Shown here: piece after piece, positions 13,976-15,421 of the stretch
Position numbering within the stretch: position 1 is the first letter of the stretch
How the letters are laid out: every line of letters starts with the position of its first letter
Program-made: the position numbers and the translations under genes
Notes under the pieces: model-generated
Database searches by the model: none
What the model was told of the DNA's origin: nothing
What the model saw: only the letters and a program-made list of their open reading frames with translations
NCBI GenBank assembly: GCA_050049955.1
Contig: JASFVG010000056.1
Coordinates: 1 to 15,421, forward strand
Direction: 5' to 3'
Length of the DNA stretch: 15,421 nt
Source of the DNA: SKLM01 sp050049955
Lineage (GTDB): Bacteria; Chloroflexota; Anaerolineae; B4-G1

Positions 13976-15421
13976 GTGAATGCGAATCTGGTCACTAACT
14001 ACAATGCAGGCGATGTTCAAGTCCTAGAGGGGCTCGAGGCAGTTCGCCGGCGCCCTGGAATGTATGTTGGCGGCACGGACAGTCGGGGATTGCACCACCT
14101 CGTGTACGAGGTTGTGGACAATGCGATTGATGAGGTGCTCGTCGGGGCTTGCGACCAGATTGACATCGCCATTCACGCCGATTCCTCGGTCACCGTGCAG
14201 GACAACGGCCGGGGAATCCCGGTCGCCCCGCACCCCGAGCGAGGGACCTCGACGTTGGAGCTGGTGATGACGACGCTTCACGCGGGAGCCAAGTTCGGGG
14301 GAGATGGCTATAAGGTGTCCGGAGGGCTCCACGGTGTGGGCGTGTCCGCCGTCAACGCTCTCTCGGAATGGATGGAGGTCGTGGTCGACAACCCGCGCGA
14401 TGGTCGGCGCTACCGCCAACGGTATGAGCGCGGGATACCCGTCTCGTCAGTGGAGGAGATCGGCGCCGCACAGGCACAGGGGACGCGCGTGGCGTATCGC
14501 TTTGATCCCACGATCTTTGAGGACGTATCATTCGACTTCGAAACGCTGGCTCAGCGGATGCGAGAGCTGGCGTTCGTAGCCGGTGGGGTGACCATTCATC
14601 TGGTGGACGAGCGGCAGCAGCCCTTCCCTCGGGAGATGACCTTCTACTTCGAGGGGGGCATAGCCTCTTTTGTGCGCTATCTCAACCGCAATCGTAAAGC
14701 GCTCCACCAGGAGGTCGTGTATGCAAACCACAGGAACGATGGTGTGGGTATCGAGGTTGCCCTTCAGTACTCGGACACGTACGCAGAGTCTGTCTACGTC
14801 TTCGCCAATACGATCCACACCATTGACGGAGGAACGCATCTGACGGGGCTCCGCTCGGGCCTGACCCGGACGATTAACGACTACGCGCGAAAGGAAGCGA
14901 TCCTTCGGGAAAAGGACGCCAACTTCAGCGGTGACGATATTCGCGAGGGATTGACGGCGATTGTCAGCGTGAAGCACCCTGATCCGCAGTTCGAGAGCCA
15001 GACCAAGGTCAAGTTGATGAACGCGGAGGTTCGAGGACTGGTCGACACGGTGGTGTCCGACGCGCTCTCGGAGTTCATGGAGCGCAACTCGAGGACAGCT
15101 CGACGCATCATCACCAAGTGTCAGACCTCGTTCCGCGCGCGGGCAGCGGCGCGCAAGGCGCGCGATCTGGTGATTCGCAAGAGTACCCTTGAGAGCCTCA
15201 CGCTCCCAGGCAAGCTCGCCGATTGCTCGTCGAGGGACGCCCGCAACACGGAGGTTTTTATCGTGGAGGGTGACAGCGCTGGCGGGAGTGCCAAGCAGGG
15301 ACGTGACCGCGAGTTTCAGGCCATCCTGCCCCTGCGTGGAAAGATCCTGAACACCGAGCGCGCGCGACTGGATCGAATCCTCAAGAACAACGAAGTACGT
15401 GCACTGATATCGGCGTTGGGA
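13976..15421 (+). CDS. gyrB: DNA gyrase subunit B, cut by the window's right edge
   Basis: The first 482 codons of the ATPase subunit of DNA gyrase, which with GyrA introduces negative supercoils. The GHKL ATPase domain has VLEGLEAVRRRPGMYVG (about residues 16-32), YEVVDNAIDE with Glu45 and Asn49 as the catalytic base and metal ligand, DNGRGIPV with Asp76 for adenine, GGLHGVGVSAVNAL, and the QTK loop (QTKVKL). The TOPRIM domain begins near 425 with VEGDSAGGSAKQGRDREFQA (Glu431 catalytic), followed by ILPLRGKILN. That motif supports GyrB rather than ParE, although the boundary between the two is not absolute. The start could also be the GTGs at 13967 or 13955, in frame. About a quarter of the protein is missing on the right. 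GC content and motifs are ordinary. Confidence 0.95.
   Translation, partial: MNANLVTNYNAGDVQVLEGLEAVRRRPGMYVGGTDSRGLHHLVYEVVDNAIDEVLVGACDQIDIAIHADSSVTVQDNGRGIPVAPHPERGTSTLELVMTTLHAGAKFGGDGYKVSGGLHGVGVSAVNALSEWMEVVVDNPRDGRRYRQRYERGIPVSSVEEIGAAQAQGTRVAYRFDPTIFEDVSFDFETLAQRMRELAFVAGGVTIHLVDERQQPFPREMTFYFEGGIASFVRYLNRNRKALHQEVVYANHRNDGVGIEVALQYSDTYAESVYVFANTIHTIDGGTHLTGLRSGLTRTINDYARKEAILREKDANFSGDDIREGLTAIVSVKHPDPQFESQTKVKLMNAEVRGLVDTVVSDALSEFMERNSRTARRIITKCQTSFRARAAARKARDLVIRKSTLESLTLPGKLADCSSRDARNTEVFIVEGDSAGGSAKQGRDREFQAILPLRGKILNTERARLDRILKNNEVRALISALG

Overview
The window is GC-rich, gene-dense chromosomal DNA of a bacterium. No phage, transposase, integrase, CRISPR array, rRNA or tRNA was recognised. 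The gene mix (DUF4342, a UMF1/Atg22-type transporter, a B12-binding radical SAM protein beside a nucleotidyltransferase-like protein, leaderless-looking promoters) would suit Chloroflexota or a related environmental lineage. That is a weak inference: no rRNA is present and no search was run.

Layout. At the left edge is the C-terminal end of a SpoIIE/RsbU-type PP2C phosphatase on the plus strand (1-360). It converges on a minus-strand series: a DUF4342 protein (392-694), a 12-helix UMF1-family transporter (868-2229) and a cold shock protein (2644-2880) with its own promoter, a long leader and a strong terminator. A SAM-dependent methyltransferase (3171-4004) follows. Next comes a very compact minus-strand operon, read from about 12057 down to 4258: nucleotidyltransferase-like protein, B12-binding radical SAM protein, O-antigen ligase/polymerase-like membrane protein, beta-propeller lipoprotein with eight FG-GAP-like repeats, an unrecognised membrane-anchored protein, and a GT-C (GT39/ArnT-like) glycosyltransferase. 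The last five genes are separated by 1 bp or overlap by 4 bp (ATGA/GTGA junctions), so they are probably translationally coupled. Upstream is a Crp/Fnr-family regulator (12105-12770). It is divergent from a polytopic membrane protein (12870-13907), which is followed by gyrB, cut off by the right edge.

How the genes work together. The six-gene operon carries the parts of a cell-surface glycan or glycolipid system: a polyprenyl-phosphate-sugar-dependent glycosyltransferase, a ligase/polymerase, an exported propeller lipoprotein, and a radical SAM enzyme that could modify a lipid or sugar. I do not recognise this combination as a named system, and it is the best candidate for something undescribed. 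The Crp/Fnr regulator lies immediately upstream. A palindrome overlaps the -35 box of its own promoter, which suggests autoregulation. Three promoter-proximal genes (the regulator, the membrane protein and gyrB) have a -10 box 6-9 nt before a possible start codon, which suggests leaderless mRNAs, while other genes have clear Shine-Dalgarno sequences. The cold shock gene has a near-consensus promoter, a roughly 130-nt leader and a terminator-like hairpin inside that leader, which suggests attenuation control.
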